A stretch of DNA of 64,000 nt, from contig OZ038316.1 of assembly GCA_964035775.1 (NCBI GenBank), positions 32,038,969 through 32,102,968 of the forward strand, read 5' to 3'. Position numbers and translations under genes: made by a program. The notes beneath the pieces were generated by a model. It was not told the DNA's origin, did no database searches, and saw only the letters and a program-made list of their open reading frames with translations. Of the stretch, positions 50,618 through 63,863 are shown one piece after another; within the stretch, counting starts at the first letter, position 1, and each line of letters opens with the position of its first letter. This DNA comes from Osedax frankpressi. Its lineage: Eukaryota; Annelida; Polychaeta; Sabellida; Siboglinidae.

Positions 50618-50702
50618 AGCACGTGTACATTGCACACTGTGCAGTGTACAATGTACAGTGTGCACTGTACAGTATACAGTGTATAATGTATAGTGTGCAC
50701 TG
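50618..50702. repeat. GTACA/TGCAC palindromic cluster
   Basis: Successive short palindromes such as GTGTACATTGCAC, CACTGTGCAGTG and GTACAATGTACAGTGTGCAC, about every 9-10 bp. Confidence 0.88.
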
Positions 50703-50773
50703 CATTTTATAATCTCTGCAATGGCACATGATTTCTCTCAACCATCTAGCTAGCACGAGACAACAACCATGCG

Positions 50774-50819
<46 letters not shown>

Positions 50820-51590
50820 CATGGTTGAGCTGCTATCAAATATACTATAATCCATATCCCAGATACATTTCAATCCCGATGCATATGCATCTTATTTTAT
50901 CATAATATATACCTTTATAATAAAAGTATTATTATATAGCTCCTGGAACACGTTGCGTATAGGTTCAATAGTATATTATAAAAGAGTATTTCACTCAAAG
51001 TGCTTATTAAACTAACAACTAAATGTGTAGAGTTAATCCTAATAATAATTCTAATAGTTATATCGTTCTACTATTATAATCGGAAATCGGATGTATATGA
51101 GGTGAATGGATAATGGTGTGTATAAAAATAATATTATCATTTAATTATTAATTTATATATAATATTAATATATAAATACTGATGTTATAACCTTTATTAC
51201 GAATTTATAGTTTTATATACAATATATTATTTATTTATATTTAGGCATTGAAAATATACAAAGTAACATATTGCCATCATATTAACTAGTAATATAACAA
51301 TAAATACTTTTTTCATAGATAAGAATAATCACTAGACAAAACAACATTGCTACGCCCACTTGACACACGCAATACGCCCACTAAACTTTCCGGTACGCCC
51401 ATGATTATGTTTTGATTTTTAAAATACTTTTTAGAGCTTATAATAAATCATTGTTATATATATATACTTATATATAAGTTCAAGTTTTAAATTTGCATAG
51501 TTTAAAAAAAATTATATTGTAATGTACTAGACATAATTTCGGATATCTATACATATACTTTAATGTTATTCATGAATGTTACATACTGTA

Positions 51591-51612
51591 TATATATATA
51601 TATTTATATATA

Positions 51613-51651
<39 letters not shown>

Positions 51652-51652
51652 T
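51591..51652. repeat. (TA)n microsatellite
   Basis: TA-rich tract with a few TTTATA interruptions. Confidence 0.93.
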
Positions 51653-51849
51653 AGGGACAGCAAATTAAAGGCGATGTTATACGTCCATTTTTAAAAGTAA
51701 TGGAATATTATATCAATAACCCCCGATATCCAATTAAATATAAATAATTCATAAAATATAATTTGTAGTTATATAATCAGCAATACATTCTGTTGATTAG
51801 ATTTTATGATGTCGATGTTATATAATATATATATATATACATATATAAA

Positions 51850-52548
51850 TTTGTGTAAATATATTCCCTATTATATATAAAAATACCGTATTTATTTCAT
51901 AACTTTTTATAAAATAGTTACATTAATCTATTTTCTATGTAACATAGATGTCCACTTCATTGTATAACAGTTTTGTTATAAATATAATTATTTTTTTTAA
52001 AATAAAGACAACCATTTTATATTCTTTTGATATCCTCTACCATTGATAAACCATGACATAGATATGTGGTACTACTATGCAGCTGATGATAATATCTCAA
52101 TTAAAATCAATGATCGAATGTATAGAGGTCAAATAAAAAGTGTCCATCGATATTATCACATGGGACTTAATGCCGTACAATATATGGGACTCTTTGACAA
52201 TTATCGTGTGGACATTAATGGTAATATCCATGGACAATTTCTATTGGACGATAACCCTCTATACACGCGATCATTGATCTTAATAGTACCACATAGTACT
52301 ACCACATATCTATGTCATGGTTTATCAATGGTAAAGGATCTCAAAAGAATATAAAATGATAGTCTTTATTCTTTAAAAAATAATAATATTTATAACAAAA
52401 CTCTTTTACCATGAAGTGGACATCTATGTTACATAGAAAATAGATTAATGTAATTATTTTATAATAAGTATACTTATATATACTTATATATAATACATAT
52501 AAATAAATACGGCATTTTTCTATATAATAGGTAATATATTGACACGAT
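51850..52548. repeat. Long inverted repeat spanning about 700 bp
   Basis: The sequence is its own imperfect reverse complement about a centre near 52186. Matched pairs include AACATAGATGTCCACTTCAT (51941) with its complement at 52411-52430, ATTGATAAACCATGACATAG (52042) with 52300-52325, and ATCAATGATCG with 52270-52280. Pairing continues almost to the middle, so hardly any loop remains. The 103-codon frame at 52043-52354 lies in it and is probably not a gene. It is either a foldback element or a hairpin-RNA locus. Confidence 0.93.
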
Positions 52549-52639
52549 ATATATGATGTATGCCATAGATCATGTATACAGTTCCCTAAGCATTATAAAT
52601 AACTATATATATTATTCCAGCATGTATAAATATAGTATA

Positions 52640-52790
52640 CCAGGTAACCATAATATGATGTAATTATTATGTAATATTATACAATTATTTTAAATATTAA
52701 ATAAATATAATATATTTGTAATGCAAATAAAATATAAGTTCACTTTTATTATATAACTAAAACACAAAAATGACCTGGATAGTTTCCTGT
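52640..52790. mobile_element. MITE family A copy
   Basis: Starts CCAGGTAACCATAATATGAT, has the shared core (AATGCAAATAAAATATAA), and ends ACCTGGATAGTTTCCTG. Confidence 0.75.
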
Positions 52791-52817
52791 TATGTAACAT
52801 AAACATCGTTTGATAAC

Positions 52818-52860
52818 ATGTACAATGTACAATGTAAAATGTACAATGTACATTGTACAT
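52818..52860. repeat. GTACAATGTACA repeat between two MITEs
   Basis: TGTACAATGTACAATGTA and its continuation form a 43-bp near-palindrome abutting the MITE at 52860. Confidence 0.88.
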
Positions 52861-53011
52861 CCCAAGAAACCATCCAGGCGCTTTTAGTTTTTTAGTTATA
52901 TAATAAAAGAGAAAATACATTTTATTTGTATTTAAATTATCTTATGATTTAATTTAATTTAAAATAATTATATAATAATTTATAATAGTTATATCATCTG
53001 GTTTCTTGGGA
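52860..53011. mobile_element. MITE family A copy, complete
   Basis: Inverted ends TCCCAAGAAACC and GGTTTCTTGGGA. Opposite orientation to its neighbour at 52640. Confidence 0.88.
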
Positions 53012-53057
53012 TACTACATAATATATAAATAGAGGATAATACCTAGATCACGAACCA

Positions 53058-53178
53058 CCCAGTAAACATGGTGACTTAATTGTTTTGTCAAATCTTTTTA
53101 TGTGTCTATAAAAATAAAAAATAATATAAAATAAATTATGCAATGATAAAAATAAAATTACCTGGATTGTTTGCTGGG
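53058..53178. mobile_element. MITE family B copy
   Basis: Starts CCCAGTAAACATGGTGAC, ends CCTGGATTGTTTGCTGGG. Internal TCTATAAAAATAAAAAATAA and AATTATGCAATG match the copy at 60522. Confidence 0.8.
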
Positions 53179-53924
53179 ACCCCAAGATAATTTAGAATTT
53201 AAATATGTATTAAATAATGCAAAATACATAATTGATTAGTATACAAAATTGTTTTCATATTTCCTTCGGTAAATAAATATACAATCAATAATGTGAGGCT
53301 ATTTTATAATTAAATGTATAATATATCATCGCAATTTAATGATATATTTATGTTATTAATAATTATATCTATTATATTTAATTTAATTATATTATATTTA
53401 TTATATTTATAATATTAATAATTATATATAAATTAATATTTTAATTAGTTTGATTAGTTTTTTATTTGTAAACATATTTTAATTAAAATTCCATATGAAT
53501 GTATTTAATATTATATATTATTAGTGTCAAATTTTAAACAATATTAGATACATATGTAATACAAATATAATATTTCCTGCTTATCACAAACAAATGGTTT
53601 ATTTGTAAGTTAAATTAAAGTTAAAGTTAATGAATTGAACAGTTAAATATAATAAGATTTCTATTTTGCATGACATTTGTATAAACAAGTCTATCTGTTT
53701 ACATTTAATGAGTTATAAATATTATAATCATTATTCTATTTTTTTTAATCGATATTGGAAATTTATTTTATTCGTGCATATTGAAATCTATAGGATTTAA
53801 TAAATGATAATAAATACATGTAATTATTTATGGGTAATAACAATATAATTCTTTGAAATTTTTTTTTTAACTTTTAAAATTTTAAATGATTATATAGGCA
53901 TTATATTAACATTATACGCATTGC

Positions 53925-53928
<4 letters not shown>

Positions 53929-53973
<45 letters not shown>
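53929..53973. repeat. (TA)n microsatellite
   Basis: Pure TA tract. Confidence 0.95.
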
Positions 53974-53975
<2 letters not shown>

Positions 53976-54301
53976 TATATATAGTATATATATTAGATAA
54001 TATATACATATTTAGATGCAGAGGTTACCTCATTTAATGTATACATTACATATAATGGAGGGCCATAATTACAAACTTAGTAAATGTTCTTATTATTTAA
54101 ATATTAGTTAAATATATTATATAAATTATTTCATTATTTTTGATGATTGTGATTGACATAAAAATAGTTATTATAAAAAAGATAACTTTATAGATAATAT
54201 TTTTATCTTAATGAATATTGATATTTCAATAATTTATAATTTCATTAATAAATTCTTAAATAATTTTTTCATGGTGGATTAAACTACTGATTCCATAAAA
54301 G

Positions 54302-54378
54302 AAGATCAGGAATGTATTTTTAACCAAGCAATTGTTGATGTATTACCTACGATATATGCTTTCATCACTAGAAATAAG
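54302..54378 (+). other. Possible exon, unrecognised
   Basis: Between CATAAAAG and AAG|gtacac the frame reads EDQECIFNQAIVDVLPTIYA, FITRNK, with a normal amino-acid mix, unlike the surrounding Asn/Ile/Tyr/Lys noise. The acceptor is poor and no neighbour exon was found. Confidence 0.2.
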
Positions 54379-55084
54379 GTACACCGTATTAATATATATA
54401 TATATATAATATCACATATCATATCTTATCAATTTTTAAATTATTAATTATTAAGTATTAACGTTTAAGTAGAAATATATAAATATAATATGTTATCTTT
54501 AATATATAGAAAATAGTTATTAAGAATTACAAAATGAAATATAAAATACACTTATTAAAATCAGAATTCATTCCAAATATTAACACAATTAGGGTACAAT
54601 GTACCCGGTACATATGTACATTTATAAATAGTTACCCATATTACTTTTAGATTTACTTATTGCAATTTCATTTATTTTCCTCTTATAATTAGTATTGTAT
54701 TATTAATATTCATATATTTGTAGATTATTAGGAATATTTTGTTATATTATTTTTTGCACGAATGGTAAGTTTTTATATTTAATGAATTCAATCAGTGTAA
54801 TGCATTTATTACTTTATATATAATATATTTGTATGTACAGGTCATACTATTTATTAACTATTTTTTATTTATAATACGTATTGATCGTTTTTGTAAAGCA
54901 TTTATTTTATTTATAAATAAAAAATATATATTTGATATATAATACCAATATCTCTAGTCCATAATTTGTGTAAGATATATTGATATCATTGTATGGAAAT
55001 AGCAGAGAGGTATGGTTTAGTAATTTATATAAAATGTTATAACTTACTATTAATTTATAAGGAATTTATAATTTAGTTTATAAT

Positions 55085-55086
<2 letters not shown>

Positions 55087-55131
<45 letters not shown>
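55087..55131. repeat. (TA)n microsatellite
   Basis: Pure TA tract. Confidence 0.95.
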
Positions 55132-55133
<2 letters not shown>

Positions 55134-56489
55134 AATAAGTGTATCGAGACTCTAGCTATGATTTCATTATTTATAGATTTGCGCATATCACATATATTAA
55201 TATTATATTATAGTTACACCCATTTTGTAAGATACATATTTAGTGTGACCTATGTCTATTTATAGCTTGTTATCGTTTAACCTAGGAAATAAGGTATTTA
55301 TATATATTCGTATATAGATTAAACTCGCTACTCGATTCATTATAAATTGTAATTTCCATCGGCATATAATGTGATATCGTTGAGTTATATTTTATATAGC
55401 CAATTGGTTAATCAGTTATATAAATTATAAATAATAGAGGTCCATAATGTATCTCCGAGAAATTCCTGTACCCAACTTCTTAGAATCTGAAATATGTCTA
55501 AATATGTGATCTGCTATACTTTAATATAACTACAAAATGTAATTTTCATTATTATTTTCTTAAGGTAAACATAATTAAAAGGTTAAATAATCTAAATTGA
55601 TTTAATATATATTACCATAGACATATGCTATCTTAGACGAGCAAAAACATTTGGATAGTTATTTCGATAATAGCGTATGTATTATAATATTATCTATAGA
55701 ACCATATGAATCTATAAAGAATCATACCGTATCCATACTAGTAGTTTAAACATACCGTATACTATAAACCCTACCCACTATACATACCTGCAATCGGTGA
55801 GAGCTTTTGTATACAACAACATCTTGTTTTCCACTGTGGGGGGATGGTTCATTAACGATTGGTAAGAAATGTATTGGACACTCGAAACCCGAAGTTATTA
55901 AACTCACTTAGGTAATTACATAATATATAATGTAGTATGTTTTATTGAAAACAATAATTATATATCAATATATAATAGCATAGCATAGCAAATACAAACT
56001 ACACTGCCTATTATATGTATATATATATATATATAATTATATATAAAATAACTTATGAATCATTGGAAATATAAACTATGCATGGTGTAGGTATATATAC
56101 ACCATGGTGTAGGTAATTATTGGTTATTTTTGAACATGTTATATAACATGTTCAAAACATGTTATATAGATATATAACGAATAGCATATGTTATTCAATA
56201 TATATTACATCCATGTATATGTATGAATGCATATTTATTTTATTTTATAAAATATTTTTTTTGTAATTTGCGAACATCGATAAACTATGATTATTTGAGG
56301 TATAGTAAAATATAATAATTATATATATTATATAATACATATAAATAATGAATACATTAAATTAATAAAATATATAATTAGACAATAAGATATTATAAAT
56401 TATATTTAAAAATAAAAATAGAATTTAAGATTTCCCGAGAAATTTATTTGGTGTAATACATCAACTGATTATATTTTAGTCATAAAAGT

Positions 56490-56678
56490 AGCCTGAGAAG
56501 TTACCGAAACAAACAGATGATGTTATTCTTATATAATACTATATGGTTATTTCAAATACAAAGTAAACTTATTATATTTTTAATGCTTAATAAAATTTTT
56601 AATAACATTTTTTAATAAAATATATTCTTATTTTTATTATATAACAAACAACTAAAATGGCCTGGATGGTTTCCTGGA
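56490..56678. mobile_element. MITE family A copy, diverged
   Basis: CAAACAGATGATGTTATTC at one end, TATATAACAAACAACTAAAATGG-type core (shortened here) and CCTGGATGGTTTCCTGG at the other. Longer than its relatives because of an internal insertion. Confidence 0.7.
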
Positions 56679-58114
56679 ACATTACATATTTCACTTCTCA
56701 GATAATTACAAATATTAGAGGTTAAAATACATCTAGGATTTGTTTTACCGACGAAACAGGTTAATACATTTTTGGGAGTGATATATTATGTAGTATTTGG
56801 AAAAAGTCTAAAATATAAGAAGCTAGAACAATCTCACTTTTAGGCAATTGATTTTGTAGATAATATAATAATCATATAGAATTTGACGCAGTTCTGATGA
56901 ATAAATTGAAAAAAAGTTAATCTATCTATGAGTATTTTAATAGACATACTATTACGAAAAATATTATATTAAGATTACATATACATTAAGATTAGTATTA
57001 TGATCAACAGATGGAAGTGTAAATCCGTTAGCTGCCATATGGAATAACATATTTTACCGACAATTTTAACCGATCAGCATTGTTACACTAAACTATCAAT
57101 CTGCGTTCCACATATACAATTTATAATAGCATCCTGAAAGATATTGATTTCATTATTATCATTAAATGTATAATACATTTTTGTTTCATAGGTAGTTCTA
57201 TATGAATAGTGATATTAAAAGTTGATCATAATTATTTGTTCGTAAAGTAAGTTAAACTTATAGTTTTATATATTTTATATTTAATTAATTTTAAATTTAA
57301 ATATATTTAATTAATAAATATAGATTTTAATTTCATTTCAAAAAACCGACACCCTCAAATCCAGCCATTAGAAGAATAATTAGTCAAAGACTGGATAATA
57401 ATGTTCTTTATTATACCGGTTTTCGTAACATTTTCATAATTTATAATAGTATTTATTAATGTATTTGCTATCAACAGAATTACCAATTACCTGTTACAAA
57501 GAAGCGTACTTTCCGAATTCCCTAAAATAACAGCCAACACTAATAGAGACTAACCGTGCAGAGTATTATTATGATATCAGCTGATAGAAAAATGACTCAG
57601 CTCTCACGTTAGTAAGTATTAAGAAACCCACATCATATATTCACCAAACAGTGTATCGGCCAATAGTAGAGTAAGAATAAATTACACGAACTATGGCTTA
57701 GGACTTAGGTTAATAGACAATGAATTATATTCAATCTTTATTTTAAATAAATATTGTTTAGATTATTTTTACATTTCCATATAATGTATTTAATAATAAT
57801 GTTGTAACGATTGATATATTATTATTAATTATATTGGCTACCGTTTTATTGAATGTTTATTTGAAAATGTAAACTAATCAATAAGTGGTACCCTTACAAT
57901 TATATATATATATATACACTATAAATAATAATAACATAAATAATAATAATAATAATTATGAGTATGAATGAAAAATAAATATATAAGGTCAAAATCACTA
58001 GATTACTTATAATAAAACAACATTTGAAACTCTAATATTTTATTAAAATATTTATAGGCTATAAAAATAAAAATTATAATAATAATTAAGAATTCATAAA
58101 ACTGTTAAAAACAA

Positions 58115-58263
58115 TTAAGAACGATTTGATACATTTGATCCATCGAAAGGAATAACGAGAGGATATTTCCATAACCCAATAAAGATTTCATTTTCAAAGG
58201 CCTCCAGATTTTCTCTATGATATACAGTAACAAGGGAGCCGAAGTCTAATGAAATGATGTAAC
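58115..58263 (-). CDS. Tudor-domain-like C-terminal exon
   Basis: Acceptor aaattcttaag|GT, then 48 codons to TAA: YIISLDFGSLVTVYHRENLE, AFENEIFIGLWKYPLVIPFD, GSNVSNRS. The pattern hydrophobic-x-x-D-F/Y-G-S/N-x-x-x-V-x-x-x-x-L is the second half of a Tudor domain (compare FIDYGN...V...L). Tudor proteins bind methylated arginine or lysine, and many act in the piRNA pathway. Polyadenylation signal AATAAA on minus at 58044-58039. The upstream exons, which should carry the first half of the domain, were not found; several MITEs lie where they might be. It could also be a relic. Confidence 0.45.
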
Positions 58264-58318
58264 CTTAAGAATTTATGCAATGCAAAAAACGAAAATACCA
58301 CAAATTTTTCTGGGTACA

Positions 58319-58458
58319 TCCCAAGAAAACAGATAATATAAATATTATACAATTTTATATAATTATTTTAAATAAAAAATAAACATAATATATTTTTAAT
58401 GTAAATAAAATATATTTTCACTTATGTTATATAACAAAAAAAAAACTAAATTGACTCG
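58319..58458. mobile_element. MITE family A copy, truncated end
   Basis: TCCCAAGAAAACAGATAAT start, shared core, but the right end lacks the CCTGGATGG terminus. Confidence 0.7.
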
Positions 58459-58727
58459 TAATATTATATATACAACTATACCAGTATTTAACATACACAC
58501 ACGTACACATGCACATGTACGCATACACACACACATATATATATGTATATTCGGCTTAATTTAATTTACTTTTTGTCCCAAAATATCACCAATATACAAA
58601 AATAAACAATCCTGCATATTACAGACCAATAAGTCATGGATACTTTGTTATATTGCATAATTTCTTGTATATTTTTCGATCATTTTTGCAATGCATGAAA
58701 TTATTTTAACACACTATTGCATCACTT

Positions 58728-58879
58728 CCATGAAACCAGATTATATAGTTATTATACTAACTTATATAATTATTTTAAATAAAAAATAAATATAATAAAC
58801 ATTTGTAATGCAAATAAAATATATTTTTACATTTATTATTAAACACATAAACTAAAATGACCTGGATAGTTTTCTGGGT
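58728..58879. mobile_element. MITE family A copy
   Basis: CCATGAAACCAGATTATAT start, AATGCAAATAAAATATAT core, ACCTGGATAGTTTTCTGGG end. Confidence 0.78.
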
Positions 58880-58890
58880 TTGTTTACCAG

Positions 58891-59034
58891 CCAAGAAATC
58901 AGATGATGTCAATATTTTACATTCTTATATAATTATTTTAAATAAAAAATAAACAATATAATTTTAATGAAAATAAAATATATTTTCACTTTTATTATGT
59001 AAAAAAAACTATAATGACCTGGATGTATTCCTGA
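58891..59034. mobile_element. MITE family A copy
   Basis: CCAAGAAATCAGATGATG start, shared core and ACCTGGATGTATTCCTGAG end, only 11 bp from the previous copy. Confidence 0.78.
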
Positions 59035-59113
59035 GCGGTATATTACTTCGGTTTTATCTATTTATTATATATTCATGATTCAGGTCATGTTGAAAAATAT
59101 ATCTTGGATTCAA

Positions 59114-59263
59114 CCTGAGAAACCAGATGATATAATTATTATACAATCTTATACAATTATTTTATATATAAAATAAACATAATATCATTTAATGCAAATA
59201 TAATATATTTTTACTTTTATTATATAACAAAACAAAACCAAAATTACCTGGATGGTTTCTTGG
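59114..59263. mobile_element. MITE family A copy
   Basis: CCTGAGAAACCAGATGATAT start, shared core, ACCTGGATGGTTTCTTGG end. Confidence 0.8.
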
Positions 59264-59371
59264 AAATTATATATATATATCTATTTAATTCTAATAATTC
59301 ACCATATTTATATAATTTCTATTTTGTTTAATCATGATGACTATATTAATTGGTTCATGCTATTTTAGTTT

Positions 59372-59522
59372 ATCCCAAGAAACCATCCAGGCGCTTTTAG
59401 TTTTTTTGTTATATGATAAAATAGAAAATTAATTTTATTTGTATTTAAATTATATTAGGATTTTATTTTATTTAAAATAATTATATAATAATTTTAAATA
59501 GTTACATCGTCTGGTTTCTTGG
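59372..59522. mobile_element. MITE family A copy, reverse orientation
   Basis: Starts TCCCAAGAAACCATCCAGG and ends ATCGTCTGGTTTCTTGG. Very similar to the copy at 52860-53011, including the GCGCTTTTAGTTTTTT stretch. Confidence 0.87.
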
Positions 59523-60521
59523 TTTGATATATATTTTGTTTAAACACTATAGTTTATATATTAACTCTAATGTTGAGGATACATTGTACACGTTGCTGCA
59601 CCGATGCACAACTATCTATCATATTATGTATACATTATTAATGATATTTTAATTAACCCTTAATTCAATATATAGAAACGAATTATACAATATCCTATTT
59701 ACAATATTACATATCTATATCACCTGTACTATATTAAATAAATATTAACGTATTCATGGGTTTGCAAATTTTTAGAATATTATATAATACTATTTAATAT
59801 AGGTGTATACGTTATATAATTATAACTGTAGTTCTCAAGATTTTATTGTTAGTAAATATGAATATAAAATTTTCACTATTGATTTATGATATATATATAT
59901 ATATAATAAGATAAACAAACATGCGCTTATATACATAGATTACTAAATATGCTCAATTTCATACATATAAACAAAAAATACAGTAATTTGAGTAAACAAA
60001 TATATATTCTTAGAACATCTGGATTATTTTATTAATAATTATTAATATTTCTATAAACTTAATCTATAAACTTAAACGTATCTCATTTAGAAAAAGGAAT
60101 TATAAACATTATTTTAATGTGTTTTATATAATTTACAAAGAACATCTATAGTTATTTACAACAAGGTTTCTATTAAATATTTGTTATGCTAGTATCATAA
60201 TTCTATTCAATTCTATAAAAGTATTTGATTACTGATATAACATCATGGTTATTAAATTATAGTTAAATTATAGTTTACGTTATTAGTGTGATCATTTTTC
60301 AAATATCTTCATATATATATAAATACATATATACTTATATTAATAAAATTGAATAACATATTATATATTATATATTTATATTATATATTCATTTATATTA
60401 TTTTATTATTACTTTTAATAATACTTCGGAAAAATAATTGTATTGATGATATAGTCTACTTTATGCAGGTACTAGATAACAATGCCCAATATTCTTCTGT
60501 TTATTTTAATGGGCTACACAT

Positions 60522-60646
60522 ATCCCAGCAAACAGAGTGATGTAATAGTTTTATAAAATACTATTATGTGTTCACAAAAATAAAAAATACTATAAAAGAA
60601 ATTATGCAATGTAAAAAAATGAAATTACCCGGATTGTTTGCTGGGA
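60522..60646. mobile_element. MITE family B copy, complete
   Basis: Inverted ends TCCCAGCAAAC and GTTTGCTGGGA around an AT-rich core with AATTATGCAATG. Confidence 0.88.
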
Positions 60647-60666
60647 TGTAGCATCTAACTTGATTA

Positions 60667-60787
60667 TCCAGCAAACCAACCAGATATTTTTATTTTTTGC
60701 ATTATATAATTTCTTTTATAATATTTTGTATATTTTTAGCACATCTAAAGTTTTTACAAAACTATTTTATCACTGTGTTTGCTGGGT
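60667..60787. mobile_element. MITE family B copy, reverse orientation
   Basis: TCCAGCAAACCAACCAG start, TGTGTTTGCTGGG end. The core is the reverse complement of the copy 20 bp to its left. Confidence 0.85.
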
Positions 60788-61288
60788 AGTTTTCGAAATA
60801 TAAAAAACTTACCAGTTATATTATATTATATATGATAGTATATATGTATGATCATACTTAAATAAGGATTTATTTTTGGCCAACTACCTTTACATCATGA
60901 TTTCTTGTTGTCTAATTGAGATCATTATTATTGAGAACTAGCTAAAACGGATTCGAAAGTTATTTATGCAAAACCTATGAAACTAAATAAAATATCAAAT
61001 ATATAATCATATATATTTTTTTTAACTCAAAAATAAATAGTTTTTTGGGACAATTATATATATTATAACTATATATAGGTATTCAAAGAAGATATTTCAT
61101 AGATATTTATTTGTATTGTGTATCTTCTCTATTTTTTCATTCTCAAGCACTCGACCATTAACTCCTACGCGTAAAACGTACACAAATATTTCATATATCA
61201 TTTTCAAGTATCTCAAACATTTGATAAATGTCATTTGTCAACTTCGAATATTTTAAATCCACCAATGAGTGGTATATCCTTTCACAAT

Positions 61289-61289
61289 A

Positions 61290-61369
<80 letters not shown>

Positions 61370-61372
61370 TTG
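61289..61372. repeat. (TA)n microsatellite
   Basis: Two TA tracts separated by CAAACA. Confidence 0.95.
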
Positions 61373-62656
61373 ACAAAATAATATACGTACTACGTCATTA
61401 TTTAATCAAATATGATGTATTATAAATATTTCCTAATAATTGCTAAAATATAAAACCAAATAATTAAAACTAATCGATATACATCATCTCTTCTAAAATC
61501 TTCTCTAATAATAATATTTTATTTTAATATCATTAGGATATTTAAGTAATGAATAATTTTGTGATAATTAATAATGATATGCATGCCATACATATATGTG
61601 CATACTACATTTAATATAAGATACGATCAAATGTAATAACAAAATGTTAATACATATATATATATATATATATATATAAATTGTATTCACTTTTGATATT
61701 ACATATAGTTTCCTAATATCATCCCGCAACTATTGATATAGCTCATGGATTATACAATATATAGAATACTTCTTAAATGAATTGAAACTTTTTAATTAAT
61801 ATAACTCAATATATATATATATATATATATCCCATTGCACTAAGCTATAGATTAAATATGTTAAGCTATAGATTAAATGTGTTTTTATAATTAAAACAGG
61901 TCCCCGATGCATTGCTAATCTAAATACACATTGAACACATGTGATACGAGAACGCACTTCTCACGCAGTACACACATTCTAATTATAATATAATGAATTT
62001 CATATAATGCACGCATATTATAACATGGTGTCAAACTGTCGCCCAGGTATGTATATTGTATACTGTATATCTACTGATAAACTTCCTATACAATAGAACA
62101 ATTGTTCAAATATGTTTTAACATTCACATTAGTAAACTGTCCAACTAATATGTATTCAGCTATTCAGCTATACATTCGCGAAGTTGGAATCATGGCATTT
62201 CTATTATTAATTACAAATAGTGTTCGGCACGAATATAATGATACTAAATCTTTCACCCATTTGAAACCATGACAGTAATCGTCGCCTACAATTCACACTT
62301 TCTAGCAACATTAGAATTAGATACTTCGTTTTTATGAACTGATAACAAATCTAGTAAGTTGGTGTTTGTAATGCACAACATCTGTTTGTTTATATCAATT
62401 GTCATAGATTAACTGATAATTGTTATTAAAATAATCGTTGTCAAAATAGGAAAGTTCAAGATCTTCCGAATGGAGTCATTTAAATACATAAGAATCTTAA
62501 AATATGAGCTTAATATTTACTTTTAAACTATACGTATTCATTTAATAAACAAATTTTCACCGTTGTATATAAAATATAGCCTATAGTTAAGTGAATGAAA
62601 TTTATTACATATATTTATAGTATTAGTTATATTATCGAATATGTAGAACGATGGGG

Positions 62657-62704
<48 letters not shown>
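62657..62704. repeat. (TA)n microsatellite
   Basis: TA tract with one CA interruption. Confidence 0.93.
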
Positions 62705-62706
<2 letters not shown>

Positions 62707-63454
62707 TGAGGTAGATAATATGTATCTAATTAAAAATTAATTAGACTTATATTTCCTACTTCCGTATATTTTTCATATTTTTCCAATATTTATTTCAAAT
62801 ATATTAACAACTATATAGTCATGTAAATGTATTGCTATTTAATATGCTAATCCTTGTATCCTAAATTTAGAAAGTGTTTATCCTTAAACTGATGTACCTA
62901 TATGTTATATTGTGAAATTCCTAGAATCAATTGTATTACATTTCTGCTGATGTAATTAAACAAATAAAAATTGAAAATAGATTTACAATGCCATATTTAT
63001 GAATTTTGATACTATTACTTATAGAATAATTAGTCCCTAACTCATCCAATTTAATGAAATAATGATAAATCAATTCAATTTTTATTTAACTATATTTTAT
63101 AAATTTTAATTATAGTTTTTTAAATTTATTGTATTTTGAAAGGTGGACTTTCCATAAGACAATAAAATATTCAGTAAACATTATAGGAATTATAAACCTC
63201 ATATAATTAAGCACCATATTAATAATGCTATTGGAGATCCTATGATGAGGTAATAATACTATAGATCAAAAAGAAAGATAATTTATAGTAAATGTAAAAA
63301 AAACCATGTGTATATTATATCTATACAAAAATACCTACGAATGAGAGCAAAATACTGAGGAAATGAACCATGTATTCCCCAAAACATGCAAATTAACCCA
63401 TTGTAATGATAGCTCTAATAAAAGGTGGCATAGATAGTCATGTATACTGTAATA

Positions 63455-63818
63455 TTAAATTAATAATAGTAATAATAATAATAATAATAATATTAATAAT
63501 ATTAATGATAATAATAATAATAATGGTGATAATAAAGTATTATATTAATCGTTAAAAATTATTATTAATAATACAAATAATAATAATATTAACAATAACA
63601 ATAACAATAACAATAATAATAATAATAATAATAATAATATTAATAATAGTAATAATAATTATTATTATTATTATAATAATAATAATAATAATAAAAATTA
63701 TAATAATTATAATAATAATAATATTAATAATAATAATAATAGTAATAATAATTATTATTATTATTATAATAATAATAATAATAAAAATTATAATAATTAT
63801 AATAATAATAATAATAAT

Positions 63819-63863
<45 letters not shown>

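Larger units (their letters stand above)
53180..58100. other. Intergenic AT-rich DNA
   Basis: Apart from TA arrays, one MITE and the weak exon candidate at 54302, nothing recognisable. A 22-bp perfect palindrome GAACATGTTATATAACATGTTC lies near 56134 (quoted in part by its arms GAACATGTTAT and ATAACATGTTC). Confidence 0.4.
60800..63440. other. AT-rich DNA, no firm gene
   Basis: I looked for upstream exons of the Tudor-like gene here and found none. A short plus-strand segment, ATG GTG TCA AAC TGT CGC CCA G|gtatgt at 62025-62046, has the form of a first coding exon with a strong donor but is too short to support. Confidence 0.35.

Noticed and set aside
52043-52354. 103-codon ORF with an ordinary-looking amino-acid mix
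   Set aside because: It lies wholly within the 700-bp palindrome. The frame pairs with its own complement, so openness is explained by the structure; no domain is recognised.
61191-61260. Minus-strand frame ERIYHSLVDLKYSKLTNDIY as an upstream Tudor exon
   Set aside because: The text looks protein-like, but there is no clear acceptor or donor, it merges with a TA array, and it lacks a Tudor signature.
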